Assembly: GCA_029747585.1 (NCBI GenBank)
Contig: JAPEVF010000028.1
Location: forward strand, 98,322 to 162,321
Direction of reading: 5' to 3'
Length of the DNA: 64,000 nt
Source: Pleurotus djamor
Lineage: Eukaryota > Basidiomycota > Agaricomycetes > Agaricales > Pleurotaceae
Positions within the stretch are counted from its first letter, which is position 1. Every line of letters begins with the position of its first letter. The notes under the pieces were generated by a model that was given only the letters and a program-made list of their open reading frames with translations, made no database searches and had not been told where the DNA came from. Shown piece after piece: positions 46,469 to 58,490 of this stretch. The position numbers and the translations under genes were made by a program.

Positions 46469-49339
46469 TTAGAGCCCAGCTTGACGATTAAGGATGTAAA
46501 GCTGCAGGTCCTGCCAACCTTGATCCGGGAAAAAAAGAATGTGAGCGAAGACATCGGCAGAAGACATGGAAGAAACTTACCACCACCAACACGACACATG
46601 ACTTTCTTCGAAATAGTATCTCCCGCTCTTCCGGACCTCGTTAATGTAGTTAACTTGCAAGTAATGACTTTCCTCGAAAGCGCATTTGAGAAAGAGTACT
46701 GCGCTCTGACTTCTTCTCCCTCTTTGGGAACATTCTTTAGGGGAGGATCAACGCGTTCGACAAGGAGTCCATGTGGGATGGAGTTGACGATGGACGTGAG
46801 TTCAACGTCTAGAGGATCTTTGGGATTTCCAAGGATGTACTCGTGGATCGGACCTTGGTCGGGGTTGGGTGTGTATGAACCCGCTCGTGAACCCGAACGA
46901 GATGGTGCACGGCTCGTTGAGCCAGACCCCTCACGGAAACTCGAAGGAGGTGGTCGCGTACCACCACTTCGTGAAGCTGAGATAGGGTAGATAGGCACCT
47001 GCTGTGCTCGTGCACGTACAGCAGCCTCAGGCGTCTGAGCACGCATAGCAGAACCTCGAAAGGTGCTCGATGCATTCAGATCGTCAGCGTACTTGGACAT
47101 TGACGAACCCGGTCGAGAAGGTGATGAAAGTTGCAGACTCGGAACTGGAATCATCGATCTGCTTGGTGGACGAGGATATGCCCGTCCGGGGGATGACGCG
47201 CTCGTTGCCGAAAATGTGGGTGAGAGCGCACGTTGAGACATCGTCGTTGAGTCTCCTTCGTCCCAACCTCCTTCTGATTGTGCACTAGAAAATGACCTCC
47301 ACTTCGCGGGTCCGGGTATATGAGAAGGGGTTCTTGGACGAGGTTTGGGTGTTGATGCAGCAAGCCCGGGGGCTGTACCACTTTGAGAAGGCGTTTGCGC
47401 ACGTGAAGGCGGTCTGAATGTCGGCATCGGTGGATGTGAAGAGGAAGAGGTAACGGGGGACCATGGACGCGACGAGGTCATAGAAGTCCTCGACAAGCTA
47501 CGTCGGTACGACGAACCCAGAGGTGGCACAGGTGGAACGTCTTCATAAGACTCACGATCGTAATTCCCAGTCACCGAAGGGGGTCGTTTCTGTGTGAGCG
47601 TCTTTGACTTATCCTCTGCCTCGATCTTAGTGGAACTGTTCCACCGCTGCTTGGACGGCGTTGAGGAACGACCCTTGACAGTGCCGTAAGTAGATGAGGC
47701 ATCGACGATCTTAGCTACTCGTGGGGAAGGATCTGGCGTCAGACTGTGGCTATGCTTGTGCGTTGGCCGATCTGGTGTTGACGGTGCAGTGGAGTCGCCT
47801 CGGAGACCAAAGACAGACGTCCTCTGGCGTCGTATGACTTTGACTGGCTCAGAGGCGGGGGTCCGATGGACAGGCTTTGAGGCGGGCAGAGGAGTAACGG
47901 GCGTGTTGGGCGACTGACGAGACGACCCAGTGATCTTCCTGGCAAACTTGCGCAGAGGAGACATCGAGTTGGATATCGTGCTCGCAGAACTAGCTGCTCG
48001 AGAACCTTTCGAACCGCTAGGCGGNGTAGCCAAGTANGCACCGCGTGAATAAGACGTGTGCCCCGATGTACTCGAGCCACCTTCACTGGGAGCAGGATCG
48101 CCATGTAGGATGATCGAGCGCACATTCTCCATTTCTGCATCTGTTCTGGTTATACGNTCGCGTAGATTCTTCCACCGTTGNGCTGATTCGGCATGTCTTC
48201 NCAGAGTTTCACCGTTCTTAGTGACGCGGTCCCGGACACCCTTATCTATGATGGACAGAACCTTGGACGTGGCAGGCATATAGTGTCTNGNTATCNCAAG
48301 TATCAGCAANCTTGTCACANAGAAAGCAGCNGCGAGGANGTGTACTTTTTCTTTGCCTCATACGAATCGAGGAGGCTATTGAAAACATCAATATTGACCG
48401 CCAATGGGGGTTTNTCGCTCCGTTGTGACGATCCCAAAGTGCGCCCGTCGTCACTGCCGCGTCTATGAACCTGCCAGATGAATTCCTGACATCGCGTAAC
48501 GGCCTTCTCCAAACTCGACATCATCCCATCCGCCTGATCAGTGACCGTCCGAAACACCGTCAACCANTTATCCTCTTTCAATTCTTCCCTCANNACCTCA
48601 CTCTCNTCNTGCACGGCNTCCCANTCCTGNAGCANCGCCGCATGCTTNCGCANNAGNACCGCATTGTCGTTCTTNGCATCCCCGCTTTGGGCGATAGTCG
48701 GAGTGGCGGTAGATTGGAGAAGTGGTTCAAGAGTCTCGTTGATGGACTTGATGCCNTTCGACACGGCTTCGAGACGTTCATCCAGAATCATCAAAGACTG
48801 GTCGATNATATTGGTGGTGTTGGCATTGTCACCAGGGATTTGAGACTTGTGTCGGAGCTCCTGGATTTCTAAGAGCANAGGTTAACAAAGAGGACGACTT
48901 TGNNNAAGTNGTGNAAGATGCACCGAAGATCCGCGTCTGTATATCGGATATGCTGTAGGAAAGCTCTGTCATATGTGTCGAAATCGCCAACAACCGGAGG
49001 TCGCTGNGAAGAAAGGCAGANTGAGCATCCNTGGACGCGCCAACAACAACGTCTTGATAACACACCCTGATTCACCACTCTTCCGCTTCCCGAATTTCTT
49101 GCTGGTACTAGCAGTGATTGTGATGTTCTCTGCATACAACACTTGTAAGCCATGGNNACCAAGCGCGTCACAGACAGCCTGAACGCACCTTCGTCGGCCA
49201 TTTCCAATGAAATCTTTGACGATGACGCGGAGCTTCCTAGNGACGATGTTGGCGGNGATGGCGGTACGTAGTAAGCCGTGTTTGAAGGTGAACTTGATGA
49301 NAGTGAGCCACGGGAAGAGGAGGCTTTCAGGGAAGCCAT
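46469..49339 (-). CDS. Kar9-like/GAR (Gas2-related) domain cytoskeletal protein
   Basis: Predicted microtubule-associated protein. The ATG at 49339 begins MASLKASSSRGS. The N-terminal half has helical, spectrin-like stretches: SDLRLLAISTHMTELSYSIS, IQELRHKSQIPGDN, MILDERLEAVS-GIKSINETL, TDQADGMMSSLEKAVTRCQ, DRVTKNGETL and ENVRSIILHGD. A long Ser/Pro/Arg-rich disordered middle follows. Near the C-terminus is a GAR domain: EVRAQYSFSNALSRKVITCK, LTTLTRSGRAGDTISKKVMC and RVGGG-WQDLQLYILNRQAGL, with an intron after RVGGG. TAA at 46471-46469. The combination resembles the basidiomycete members of the Kar9 cortical-protein family, so spindle positioning is plausible but inferred. N bases are frequent in the 5' half, so exon edges there are uncertain. 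Confidence 0.75.
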
Positions 49340-49760
49340 GATGTACGCGTGCCGCGGGAGATGTGGTAAAAGTTTAAGGAAAGAGGGGGAGCACTTTAGG
49401 CTCAGATTACAGGAAAAGTCGTGAAAAGTAAGGTTGAACTTGGGTGGAAATAAGAAGAAAAGGTCGTGGATTTTTCAGTAGAGCATGATAAAGTATAAAA
49501 AGTTGATGTGGATGATGATGATGATGGTGGTTGGGAAGGAAGAAGAGTTTGAGCTGGAGAAGTTCTGCGCTGTCACCGTCAACGTCCAACTTGGGGGAAC
49601 CAAACAAAAAGCCAAAGTCCCTCCTTCGATGTGGCAACGCGAATGTGAATGCACATGCACTTGGACAAAAAATACAATTGCACAACCAAGACTACGAGAT
49701 ACAAGCGAGCAATTAAAGGAAAGCGAGCAAACAACACAACTTTATGAAACCAAATTATTC
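49340..49760. other. Intergenic region, no gene seen
   Basis: Between the Clr2 stop and the Kar9/GAR start, both minus strand. It contains a GAT trinucleotide run near 49510-49526 on the plus strand. A small plus-strand frame (MWMMMMMVVGKEEE) is this repeat and is rejected. Confidence 0.5.
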
Positions 49761-52171
49761 TCAAAAGCTCATGTCCATAAGTCCAATTCCCGCAGTCGAT
49801 GAACTACTATCGTTAGCGTGTNGTNCACTGGGGGACACCGGCATCTGAGTCGACATCCCCTGCACAGAATTACGATCATCTTCAACCTCCATCGCCATTG
49901 CCTGTTCACGGGACCGACTCTCGACCATATCACCCAACTCACGGCGAGCCTCCTTGTCCGCGTCCTTCAGCATCCATTCGCGACTCTTCTTCAGTACGAC
50001 AGGGTCGACAGAATTATAATACCCAGGGGTGAGTCCTTCAATAGCCCAGAGGTACGAGTATTCCGTNAGCGAGCCACCTTCAGGGTGACTCATGGCGGTT
50101 TGCAGAGTCTCGTGAAGGAGAGGGTGTTGCAACATCGACGGGTAATANCTNCCACTGATCATCGTCAAGGACATGACGGCCTGGTAGCCANTGGGTAGAA
50201 TCTGACGGAATTTGAAGCCNGTCGGAGGGGCAGGGAGAGGATAGTGATTCGAAGTCGACGGATGTGAATATTGATTCGAGCCAGATGCACCATTCGTCGA
50301 AGGACCTGGCACTGGATCGAACCTAGGTGTCGACGGACCCGCACTACCATTCATCGGCGACTCTTCAAAATCATGGTCCGCGAGCTCGTACAACATCCCA
50401 CACGCCCTACACTCCTTCTTCGGCGTCCCATTCTTCGCAGTCGTATTCACCAAAATCAACGCGTCGATTCGCATAAAAACGCCCCTCGAAGCAGCGCCGA
50501 ATTCGGCTGTTTTGCGTGAGCTAGAAGCATCCCAGCTCTCCAAAAGACTCTTACCGGGGCCAGCTGGAGCGTAGATATTTTGAGCACCACCCGGGGCGAG
50601 ACACCGTCTCGGAACCTTGAGTCTCACGAAATCCTCCACCCAGATACGTTCGGCACCCCACCAGAGCCCTTGATACTGCATTTGGGTCATGACTTGCCCG
50701 TTAGGTGGAGTTCCCATTATCTGAGAACTCGTTGCGTTGAACTCAGCCGTTGACATGTTCGGATCTGGTGATGAAGTGTTAGGGAACGGTTGAGATGAAG
50801 GGGTGCCCAGTGTATGGGCTTGCATGATTGCTTCGGCGAGAGATGGAGCCAGTGGACGAGCAGCTGGAGGTATGGTGAGTTTCTGTTCCCATTCGTCAGT
50901 CAAACACCAGTAGTCGGATAGACGAGACGCAATCTGAAGAGCCACAGCATAGGGCGAGACCGCCTCGTTGAAATCAGCCACGCCCACTGACGGACAAGGA
51001 TTCATTCTTAACATTCGTCCTTCGTCCAGGTCCAACTTCCCATCATTGGCCGTTTGGAGAGCATCGATGGTAGCAGGAGGAACGACATAAGCCTGATATG
51101 GCAAAACCTGCTCATCGAACGCGTCCATCTCGAAGTCGACAGCAAGAAGTTTGATTTTATATATCGTCGACTGCGAGACTGTCCAAGGGGGCGCGTCGTC
51201 ACGTCCACTAGGTTGTGGTGGTGGTAGGGGACGGACGTCATTCTTCANCTTCGTGTCAACCACTAGCCCAGGCCAGAATTTGATACCGTCCAAAGCGCCG
51301 TTCGGCCCAGGAATCGGTGGGTTTAGTGTGCACCAGAGAAGTTCNCCCGGTCGGAACCACCTCTTCAATTGCATANTATTNTGACAGTGTATAGCGCGGA
51401 GGTCGGCATTCCGATCCGCGAGGCAAGGAACCCGCGATAGCTTCGCAGGGATGGGTGCTCGTTGGACGGCAGTGTAGGGGACNCGNAGNTGTGATGGTTT
51501 CTTNGGTTTANTATCNTTCATTGGCCGACGAGACGGGCCTGGNGAGTGGGTAGGCGTNCGCTTCGGCATCACNTCAGCCATTTGGTAGGTTATGTCCTTC
51601 TGAGCGCGTTTAGAGCAGTACTTGCANTTGCAGTTCCGGGGGTCGAGTTGCTNGTCNGTCATNAACCAAATTGCATGGGGGATGAACTCTGGAATNGAAC
51701 GAAATCGTTTGCCAGGGGGACCTATGGAGGATCATGAGCCTCGGGCAAGGATTNGTAGATTGTGCAGCCTACCAAATAGATAGACATCATGTCGNGGGGC
51801 GTCCGCCTTGCCTTTATGGTGATCGAACATACGATAACCACTAGGGAACTGCTCCAAAACGTACGCCTTGCCTTCTAAAAAGAGGCCAAAGTATTGAATG
51901 GTGACTCAAACGCGAATGCTGCATCGACGAACTAACCGGGATATTCCAGCTTGAGTGAAATCGCCCGTCCGACTTCCACCCTCCACTTTTTGTTCATCGA
52001 GTGGTCAAGATCACAATGAAACATGAAGTTGACATGTCCGTCCGAGTCAACGATTCGAGTTGTATGGCTAGGCCAGGTATTAGAGTCGCCGTCAGACACT
52101 GGGATTTGGAAGAACTCGGCATTTTCGGGGATGGTATGCTTAGTCGAAGGCTGCCTGTGACGAGCAGACAT
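49761..52171 (-). CDS. clr2: Cryptic loci regulator 2 (Clr2)-like silencing protein
   Basis: In fission yeast Clr2 is part of SHREC, the histone-deacetylase silencing complex. Exons: 52171 to about 51952 (MSARHRQPSTKHTIPENAEF ... FMFHCDLDHSMNKKWRVEVG); a small exon with the family block KAYVLEQFPSGYRMFDHHKG and DVYLFG; then one long exon starting GPPGKRFRSIPEFIPHAIWL. The Clr2-type Cys motif NC-CKYCSKRAQKDI follows, then LWCTLNPPIPGPNGALDGIK, FWPGLVVDTK, QYQGLWWGAERIWVEDFVRL, MRIDALILVN and CRACGMLYELADHDFE. The stop is TGA 49763-49761. A nuclear heterochromatin role is inferred from the family. Several N bases affect the Cys motif. Confidence 0.82.
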
Positions 52172-52711
52172 CGATGGTCGATGNTNNAGTTGTCGTCAAT
52201 AGAGAAGGAGTAATAAAGCANGCTTGAGAAAGACCGNCCCCGAGCGTGGGAACTTACTCAGCCCGTATTTGAGTGCGAAATTTTTGTTCCTTCTCGCTCT
52301 TTCTCTTTCCTTTCAACGACNACAANNGCAANGCAGACAAAGTTCAACGAAAATATCGACAATTCTAGAGTGAATAATCCGCCGAGCTTCATCTACGCAT
52401 TGCAATCTTTGCATCCCACAGACAATGACGTTAAACGTCTCGGCCAGACTGCAACGCGTTTCTTGCAGATCGTCAACCTTCATGTGCATCCATAGGGCGA
52501 CGTTTTGATAGAACGCTACATATCTGTATATCTATTTCCTTATGATGATGTCGTATGTCGAGCAATACAAGTTGTACGAGAAGAATTCTGGNTGGCTTTA
52601 TGCGGGTTGNAATTTGTGANGTAAAGATTGGGTCTGGGCCAGTCANNGNNNCTCTAGAATACGGAGCCTGCAACAATCCGAGTACGACCGTGCCCCATGC
52701 CTTCCCCTCAT
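52172..52711. other. Intergenic region, Clr2 promoter
   Basis: CT-rich at 52280-52320 (TTCTCGCTCTTTCTCTTTCC), consistent with a promoter or UTR of the minus-strand Clr2 or the 3' side of COX9. No gene is seen. Confidence 0.45.
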
Positions 52712-53020
52712 NTATGCTCTGGCTGCGGCGCGNTCCCGCTCAAGCTTGACGTAGAATTGCTCTTGGTGTTCCACTGTAATCNCCGNNGACCATTGAGGAT
52801 TGGGACCAAAAGACCACANATNACGCTGACAGCGNTTACTCACAGGCTTTCAAGTGGTATCCATACCTGCACAANAAGAATGAGACAAGGTGCGGTGATA
52901 CATCGAAGAAAAAGCGACGCACCAGTAGGCATATGCAGCGGACATTCCCAAGCCNAGGGCGCTGCCAACATCGAGCCACAAACGCTTTCTGAGTTTTCCG
53001 GTGATGGGAGCAATGGCCAT
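52712..53020 (-). CDS. COX9: Cytochrome c oxidase subunit VIIa (Cox9-like), 60 aa
   Basis: Small single-TM subunit of complex IV. Three exons give 60 residues: MAIAPITGKLRKRLWLDVGS from the ATG at 53020, then ALGLGMSAAYAYW-YGYHLKA and LEHQEQFYVKLERERAAARA. The N-terminal APITG-L-RR pattern followed by a helix and a YW/H segment matches yeast Cox9 closely. Junctions: TACTG|GTGCGT...TGCAG|GTATGG restores W-YGYH, and GCCT|GTGAGT...TACAG|TGGAAC restores A-LEHQ. The terminator reads TAN because its third base is N (52712), so the exact stop is assumed. It is divergent from CDC55 (315 nt between starts). Confidence 0.82.
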
Positions 53021-53335
53021 TTCGTTTGCGGTGGTGGTGGTGTCGGTGTTGGTGGTTGTTGGAATTGAAGGGAGGAGTCGGGGACTTGCCAAGGGGGAGT
53101 GATCCTTGTTTGGTTCTGCGTGTCTGGGCAAACAAAGAATTAGGCGAGCAGGGGGCATTGCATGTCGCAAAGCTGAGGCCTCTCTTGTTATCCCATTTAC
53201 TAACGCCATCCATCCATCCGCTCTCTTGCATAGACCTGCANCCAAGACTCCTCGCATCGGCCCCAGCACACAGCTCTCTCATCGACCACCACCACCCCCA
53301 TATCAGCACATCTCACCAAAATTACGAGACCCACC
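53021..53335. promoter_or_regulatory. Bidirectional promoter region, COX9/CDC55
   Basis: 315 nt between divergent ATGs. It includes GGTGGT runs near 53028-53060 and a CACCACCACC run just before the CDC55 ATG. No separate gene is seen. Confidence 0.5.
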
Positions 53336-55277
53336 ATGGATGACCCATTATCTGCAGGCGGCTGGCGTTTTGCGCAGTGCTTTGGCGATAAGGGAGAGGT
53401 AGAGGATATCACAGAAGGTGCGCAGCTGCAGTGGCTCCGTTTCTGGGGTCANAACGGGCTTCNGCACAATCTCATCAGCGATATGTTGCTCAACATATCC
53501 TTTATTGTGCAGCGGATATCATATCGACTGTGGAATTCGACTCTACAGGAAACTATCTTGCCACGGGAGACAAGGGCGGCAGAGTCGTTCTTTTTGAACG
53601 CAATGAAATGGTGCGTCGGGTCTCTCAGCGCATGTATGACACACGACATACACGCGCCTGTAACACTTGCATGGTGCGCTGCACTGCCGCATCGACATCG
53701 TTTTGGCGACCATGGCTGCGTCCAATCGACTCGTTCGCGGTCGTGATTCACCCTTATCACCACCTTTTCGTTTGTTCTNCGATGGATCTCTTAATGGTCA
53801 ACTAATTCGCATGCATGATCGAATAGAAAAAGGGCTGCGAGTATAAATTCTACACCGAGTTCCAGTCACACGAACCAGAGTTCGACTACCTGAAATCGCT
53901 AGAAATTGAGGAGAAGATCAATAAGATCAAGTGGTGCAAACGTCAGAATTCGGCTCATTTCCTTCTTTCCACAAACGGTTCGATCATATCCACTCCATGC
54001 ATCCTATTGGAAATGCTGACTGCTGCTGGGTTGTAGACAAGACGATCAAACTATGGAAAGTCTTCGAGAAACAGCTGAGGGTGGTTTCTGAGTCCAATCA
54101 CCACGATGGCCAACGCGCTCTCCCCCCACCTGCGTCGCGCAATCATCTCCGCCTCCCACGAATGACACTCCAAGATAACATCATCGCCGCAGTGCCACGC
54201 AAGGTCTACTCAAACGCTCACGCATACCACATACATTCCATTTCCGTAAACTCCGACCAAGAGACGTACATCTCAGCTGATGACCTGCGCATCAACCTGT
54301 GGAATTTAAATATCAGTGATCAAAGCTTCAGTACGTCATACCACCTTCAAGGGTAGAAGTGCCATTGATCATTCGCCACAGATATTGTGGACATCAAGCC
54401 AGTAAATATGGAAGAACTGACCGAAGTTATTACCGCTACCGAATTCCACCCAATGCATTGCAACCTCTTCATGTACTCGAGTTCGAAATCGAACATCAAG
54501 CTCGCAGATATGCGGGACTCTGCATTATGCGATCGCCATGCTAAATGTGCGTAGTTAATGCTTTCTTATCTCCCTCTGGCCTCACCGTCGCCGCTCAAAA
54601 CAGGTTTCGAAGAAGAAGAGGATCCAACAACGCGGTCGTTCTTCTCCGAGATCATATCTTCCATCTCCGATGTCAAGTTCAGCCATGATGGACGGTACAT
54701 CCTCTCGAGAGACTACCTTTCCTTGAAGATCTGGGACATCAACATGGAAAGCCGGCCCGTACGAACCATACAAATCCACGATCACCTGCGTGGTAAGCTG
54801 TGCGATTTGTATGAGAACGATTGTATATTCGACAAGTTCGAGTGTATATGGGGTGGTGATGACAAGTACGTTACCTTGTTTGTGCATTTTCCCTTTTGCG
54901 TTACTGATCCGATCGCCACAGGCACGTCTTGACTGGATCGTACCATAATTACTTCCGGATATACGATACGGAGGGTACGGGTGATGTTGTTCTGCAGGCG
55001 GACAAGTCGGCCTTCAAAGCGAAGAAGATCGGCGGACCATTACCTGGTAACAAGGGCGGGAAGAATGGGATGGGACGGGGCGCCTCTTCGTTGAGGGATG
55101 CCATGCAGCTCGATGCCCTCGACTTCAACAAGAAGATCCTGCATGCTAGCTGGCATCCGAGGGAGAACACCATTGCTGTGAGTTTCCTTTACGTTCAATA
55201 TGCTATGAGAAGAAGCTTATGACTCTTGTCCACAGATCGCTGCAACGAACAACCTATTCTTGTATAGTGCAGCGTGA
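53336..55277 (+). CDS. CDC55: Serine/threonine phosphatase PP2A regulatory B subunit (PR55/Cdc55)
   Basis: WD-repeat B subunit directing PP2A substrate choice. The ATG at 53336 begins [20 protein letters not shown]. Joined exons give [209 protein letters not shown] and [22 protein letters not shown] at 55275-55277. Conservation with the PR55 family is very high over the whole length; nothing seems missing. Confidence 0.95.
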
Positions 55278-55757
55278 TCATCAAGTTGGTCTTACCCTCG
55301 CCCTCATCCTCACCTCTACGCCTCCGCCTCCCGATTCATGACTCACGCATCATATACGACCCTGCACCCTCTGGAGGGATAGAGCTGTAAATGGCACCCC
55401 AGCACGACGATTTGATTTTCACTGCTGCTCTACACCATGATTAATCAAGGACATTCAACTCTACGTACACACTTCTCTTTGGAACCTAACTTTGCGTGCG
55501 CGAATCCTCCCCACCCCATCCCATCCCGCTTCCCTTCCTTCCCTCCCTCCTTCCTTCCCTTCTCCGTTTGGTACCGAACTCTCTTCCTTTCCTCGTATTC
55601 CGGTCATATACTTACTACCCCTCCTTTCTCTCCCTTGCCCTTGCCCTTGCACAACGACAATGCTATCTGTACAAGTTGAAATCGAATTCAAAGCTTAATT
55701 ACGATTAGTGTTTTTGACCTACGCATTCCCTCATCGGTTCAAGCTACACCGCAACTC

Positions 55758-55796
55758 CCCCTCCTCTCCCTCTCCCTCTCCCTCTCCCCCTCTTCT
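55758..55796 (+). repeat. CTCCCT hexamer microsatellite
   Basis: A nearly perfect run of CTCCCT/CTCCCC units in the long intergenic region. Confidence 0.8.
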
Positions 55797-56539
55797 CTGC
55801 CTCTTGTGCCATTTCTCGGTTCCAAACCGCCCCGTTGATTGTTCTGTGTCCGTGTTTTCGCGTGCCGTTTGCCTTTCTGTCTCCTCTCCTGAGAGGGACT
55901 CGCCCACCTACCGCCCTTCCCTTCCCTTGCACATATTACATCCCTTTCTTTTGAGCGTCGGAAAGTTTTTTAGTAGAAGAAGAATCAAAGAAATCCTCAA
56001 TTTTTTTTTCTCCAATCCTCGTCTTTCGCTAGGCATTTTTCCTGGGATCGCAATCGTTTCTTAGTGTTCGCATCATCAACTCAACAAGACTTGATGTTAC
56101 GGTTTGAAATTCGGAACGGCACCTTTTGGGATACTTGCCTTTCCCTTATCGTTCGCTGCCCCCAGAGAAGGCTGAGCTAACTCTAAGTGAGTCCAGATGT
56201 GGTAGAAATAGGAGCCAAGGAGCGACCCTAATCAGCATCAACTCATCAAGATGGTAACGGAGAGCGTCCATCTTTTTGCGCTGACACTGTGGCGGATTTA
56301 ATACCATTAGAAAGCTTTGCTTAGTCTTTAGGCTTTCTTCCAGAGGATCTTAACCGTCTAGGACAATGTTTTCGATGATGCATTCTGTCGCAGGAGTTTG
56401 ACATGATCCCCCTATTGGACTTGGGCTTGAACGAGTGAACCAAGCTAGAAGCTTGACCAGTCCCCACACCACGATCACTATTTCAGGACTGTTGATGCTA
56501 TAGCCGCTACTCTCAGCTCAGCAACCTTGTATCAAAGTT

Positions 56540-56547
56540 TATATAAA
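56540..56547 (+). promoter_or_regulatory. TATA box of the first glycoprotein gene
   Basis: TATATAAA lies 76 nt upstream of the inferred ATG at 56616 and 62 nt before an upstream ATG at 56602. Confidence 0.5.
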
Positions 56548-56615
56548 TCTTTGAGGTAGCGGTGTTCAATCATTCACATCTCCCACCTCCCCCCTCCTTA
56601 GATGCTTTCTCTTCC

Positions 56616-57756
56616 ATGGCTGGGCCAATACTTTTCGTATTTTCACTCTATGTGACAGTCGTGAACTCTGCGAGAGTCGTCACCATTGACGATTCTGAGC
56701 TTGCCAGGGGCGAGCCCACGCATACTTCTCCCATTTTTGCCCCGGATGGCATATGGAATGTGGGGCCAGGTCCCCAGGCAGGCCATGTAAATCTGAATGC
56801 CTCCAAGCTCTTCAACGGAACGTGGCATGACGCAACGGTTCATACGGAAGACCCCATTAAAAACATCTCATTCTCTTTCACCGGTCTGTTTCCACAGATG
56901 CTCTAGCTTTGCTTCGCTGATACCAATGTAGGCACCTCGTTGGCAGTATATGGCATCATGGCCAATAGCCCGGAGGACCTGGCGACGTTCCCCTTTGATC
57001 GTTTTACTAAGCTGAAGTTCATGCTGGATGGAGTGTTGGATGAGAATGAATTCGTCCACGAGCCTCAAAACACCACGGACTACGACTACAATGTGACTGT
57101 CTTCCAAAGAGGCCCGCTAGAGCACACGAAACACGACTTCACCATCATCCTTGATCCGTATTCAGCTCATAAACCTGTCCTAATGTCATTTGACTCGGCA
57201 TCCTACACGATTCCGTGAGTAGCTCAACAATGTTAGACACCAACATATACTGAGTACCTCCTTATTCGACAGCGATGAATCGGAAATAGAGATCCCACCG
57301 CCAGAGTCACCGACATCGAGTTCGTCTCAATTGGCGACAACTGAAACTTCTTTGGCAACACCGCCGCGGCTTCCAGACGCCAGCCAGAAGATCAAGATAC
57401 CAGCGATAATTGGTGGCATAATTGGTGGCATTGTCTTAGGAGTACTGGGAGCTTTGGTTTGGTTCTCTCGTCACAGACAGCGACCGTGGTCAATTGGATT
57501 CCTGCTGAGGAAGGTGGACCGACCGTTCACCAAGCTTGGCCGTCGCGGATCCCAGTCAAGGATATCCCGAAGCTATCGTGGATCGACTACAGCATCATCA
57601 ACGCTGTCCTCAAGCTACGCGTCTTCTGGTCGCACGACCGAGACACAAGCCCTTTACAATGAAATTAGCGATCTAAGGGGAACCCTGTCTGAAATAGCAA
57701 GACAACAACGTCAACTGAGGGCGTACCTCGAGCAGCCTCCCGAATACCATGTTTAG
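56616..57756 (+). CDS. Single-pass type I membrane glycoprotein, copy A (unknown function)
   Basis: No named family recognised. The ATG at 56616 gives a signal peptide (MAGPILFVFSLYVTVVNSA), an ectodomain beginning RVVTIDDSE, N-glycosylation sequons (NAS, NGT, NIS, NTT, NVT), then a Ser/Thr stalk (SPTSSSSQLATTETS). One TM helix follows (IPAIIGGIIGGIVLGVLGAL, then VWFSRHRQR). The cytoplasmic tail has a Ser-rich part and a short coiled coil (ALYNEISDLRGTLSEIARQQ). Introns interrupt the ectodomain after SFSFTG and after SASYTI. The layout is that of a cell-surface sensor or adhesion protein, but this is only architecture. The frame is open upstream of 56616, though no ATG precedes it in frame. 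A paralogue lies at 60266-61620. Confidence 0.75.
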
Positions 57757-58490
57757 GTAGCGTCAAAAACCATATTAGGGTCAATAAGCATGACTGAATA
57801 CTTAGGCTTCCTTTGATGCACACCTTCGTCGGTACTGCCTGCCTATTGACCGCATCAATTTGGATTCAAAATCGGAACCTCTTACGACCGCGACTTTGCG
57901 TTTTCAAGAAATTATAGTCAGCCCTAGGCTCGTGACCAGCCTGTCTATGATATTGTCGATAGAGACGGTCTCCTTTTTAAGCGACGACCTCATAGCGGTC
58001 TGGTTACGAGGCTAAGTCACCCCCAGCCTCCTAAGAGCACCTCTTTCCGACGCAACCGCACTTTACACACTCGACGACTTGAAAGTTGCCTCAGGAAGGT
58101 TCCACCTCTTTCGTGAATCTCGCGAGCCACGCTACGCCGCAGTCAGACGTAAGCAAGCTTACAAGAGACATCCTCGTCGCAGTTTGCCACATTGACTGGC
58201 CCCAACGTCCTTCCACCCGACATGGCGATCCCCCTCTACCCAACCCCTTTTCCCCTAATGTTCTAGGAGTCCGTACCAACATGAAATGAAACTCTAACTG
58301 TAACGATGAGAGCCGAAGCATGAGCTTTCCAGTCGCCAGACCTTTCTTTTTACCATCCAACTCACTACTTTCTTCCGTCCTACAATTTCTGACACCAGTA
58401 TGTACTCCAAAATACTCTTCGATGCCCTTATACACCGATCAAGGCTGACTTCGACGAACTGATTCCCTCCATTCTCCTTCACAATATCTA
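57757..58490. other. Intergenic region, may hold the F-box gene's first exon
   Basis: The F-box frame begins at an acceptor (CTAG, 58487-58490), so a short first exon with the ATG should be upstream. One candidate, MSFPVARPFF at 58320 with a GTATGT donor, joins out of phase. No other gene is seen. Confidence 0.4.

Larger units (their letters stand above)
55278..56615. other. 1.3 kb intergenic region, pyrimidine-rich, no gene seen
   Basis: The first half is very CT-rich, with CTTCCCTTCC-type runs (55528-55560) and a CTCCCT hexamer repeat (55760-55795). Open frames there are low complexity (Pro/Ser/Leu) and are rejected. The second half is unique and noncoding, ending with a TATA element before the glycoprotein gene. 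Confidence 0.5.

Noticed and set aside
55437..56064. Several Pro/Ser/Phe-rich plus-strand frames
   Set aside because: All derive from pyrimidine-rich repeats; no start context, introns or conserved residues.
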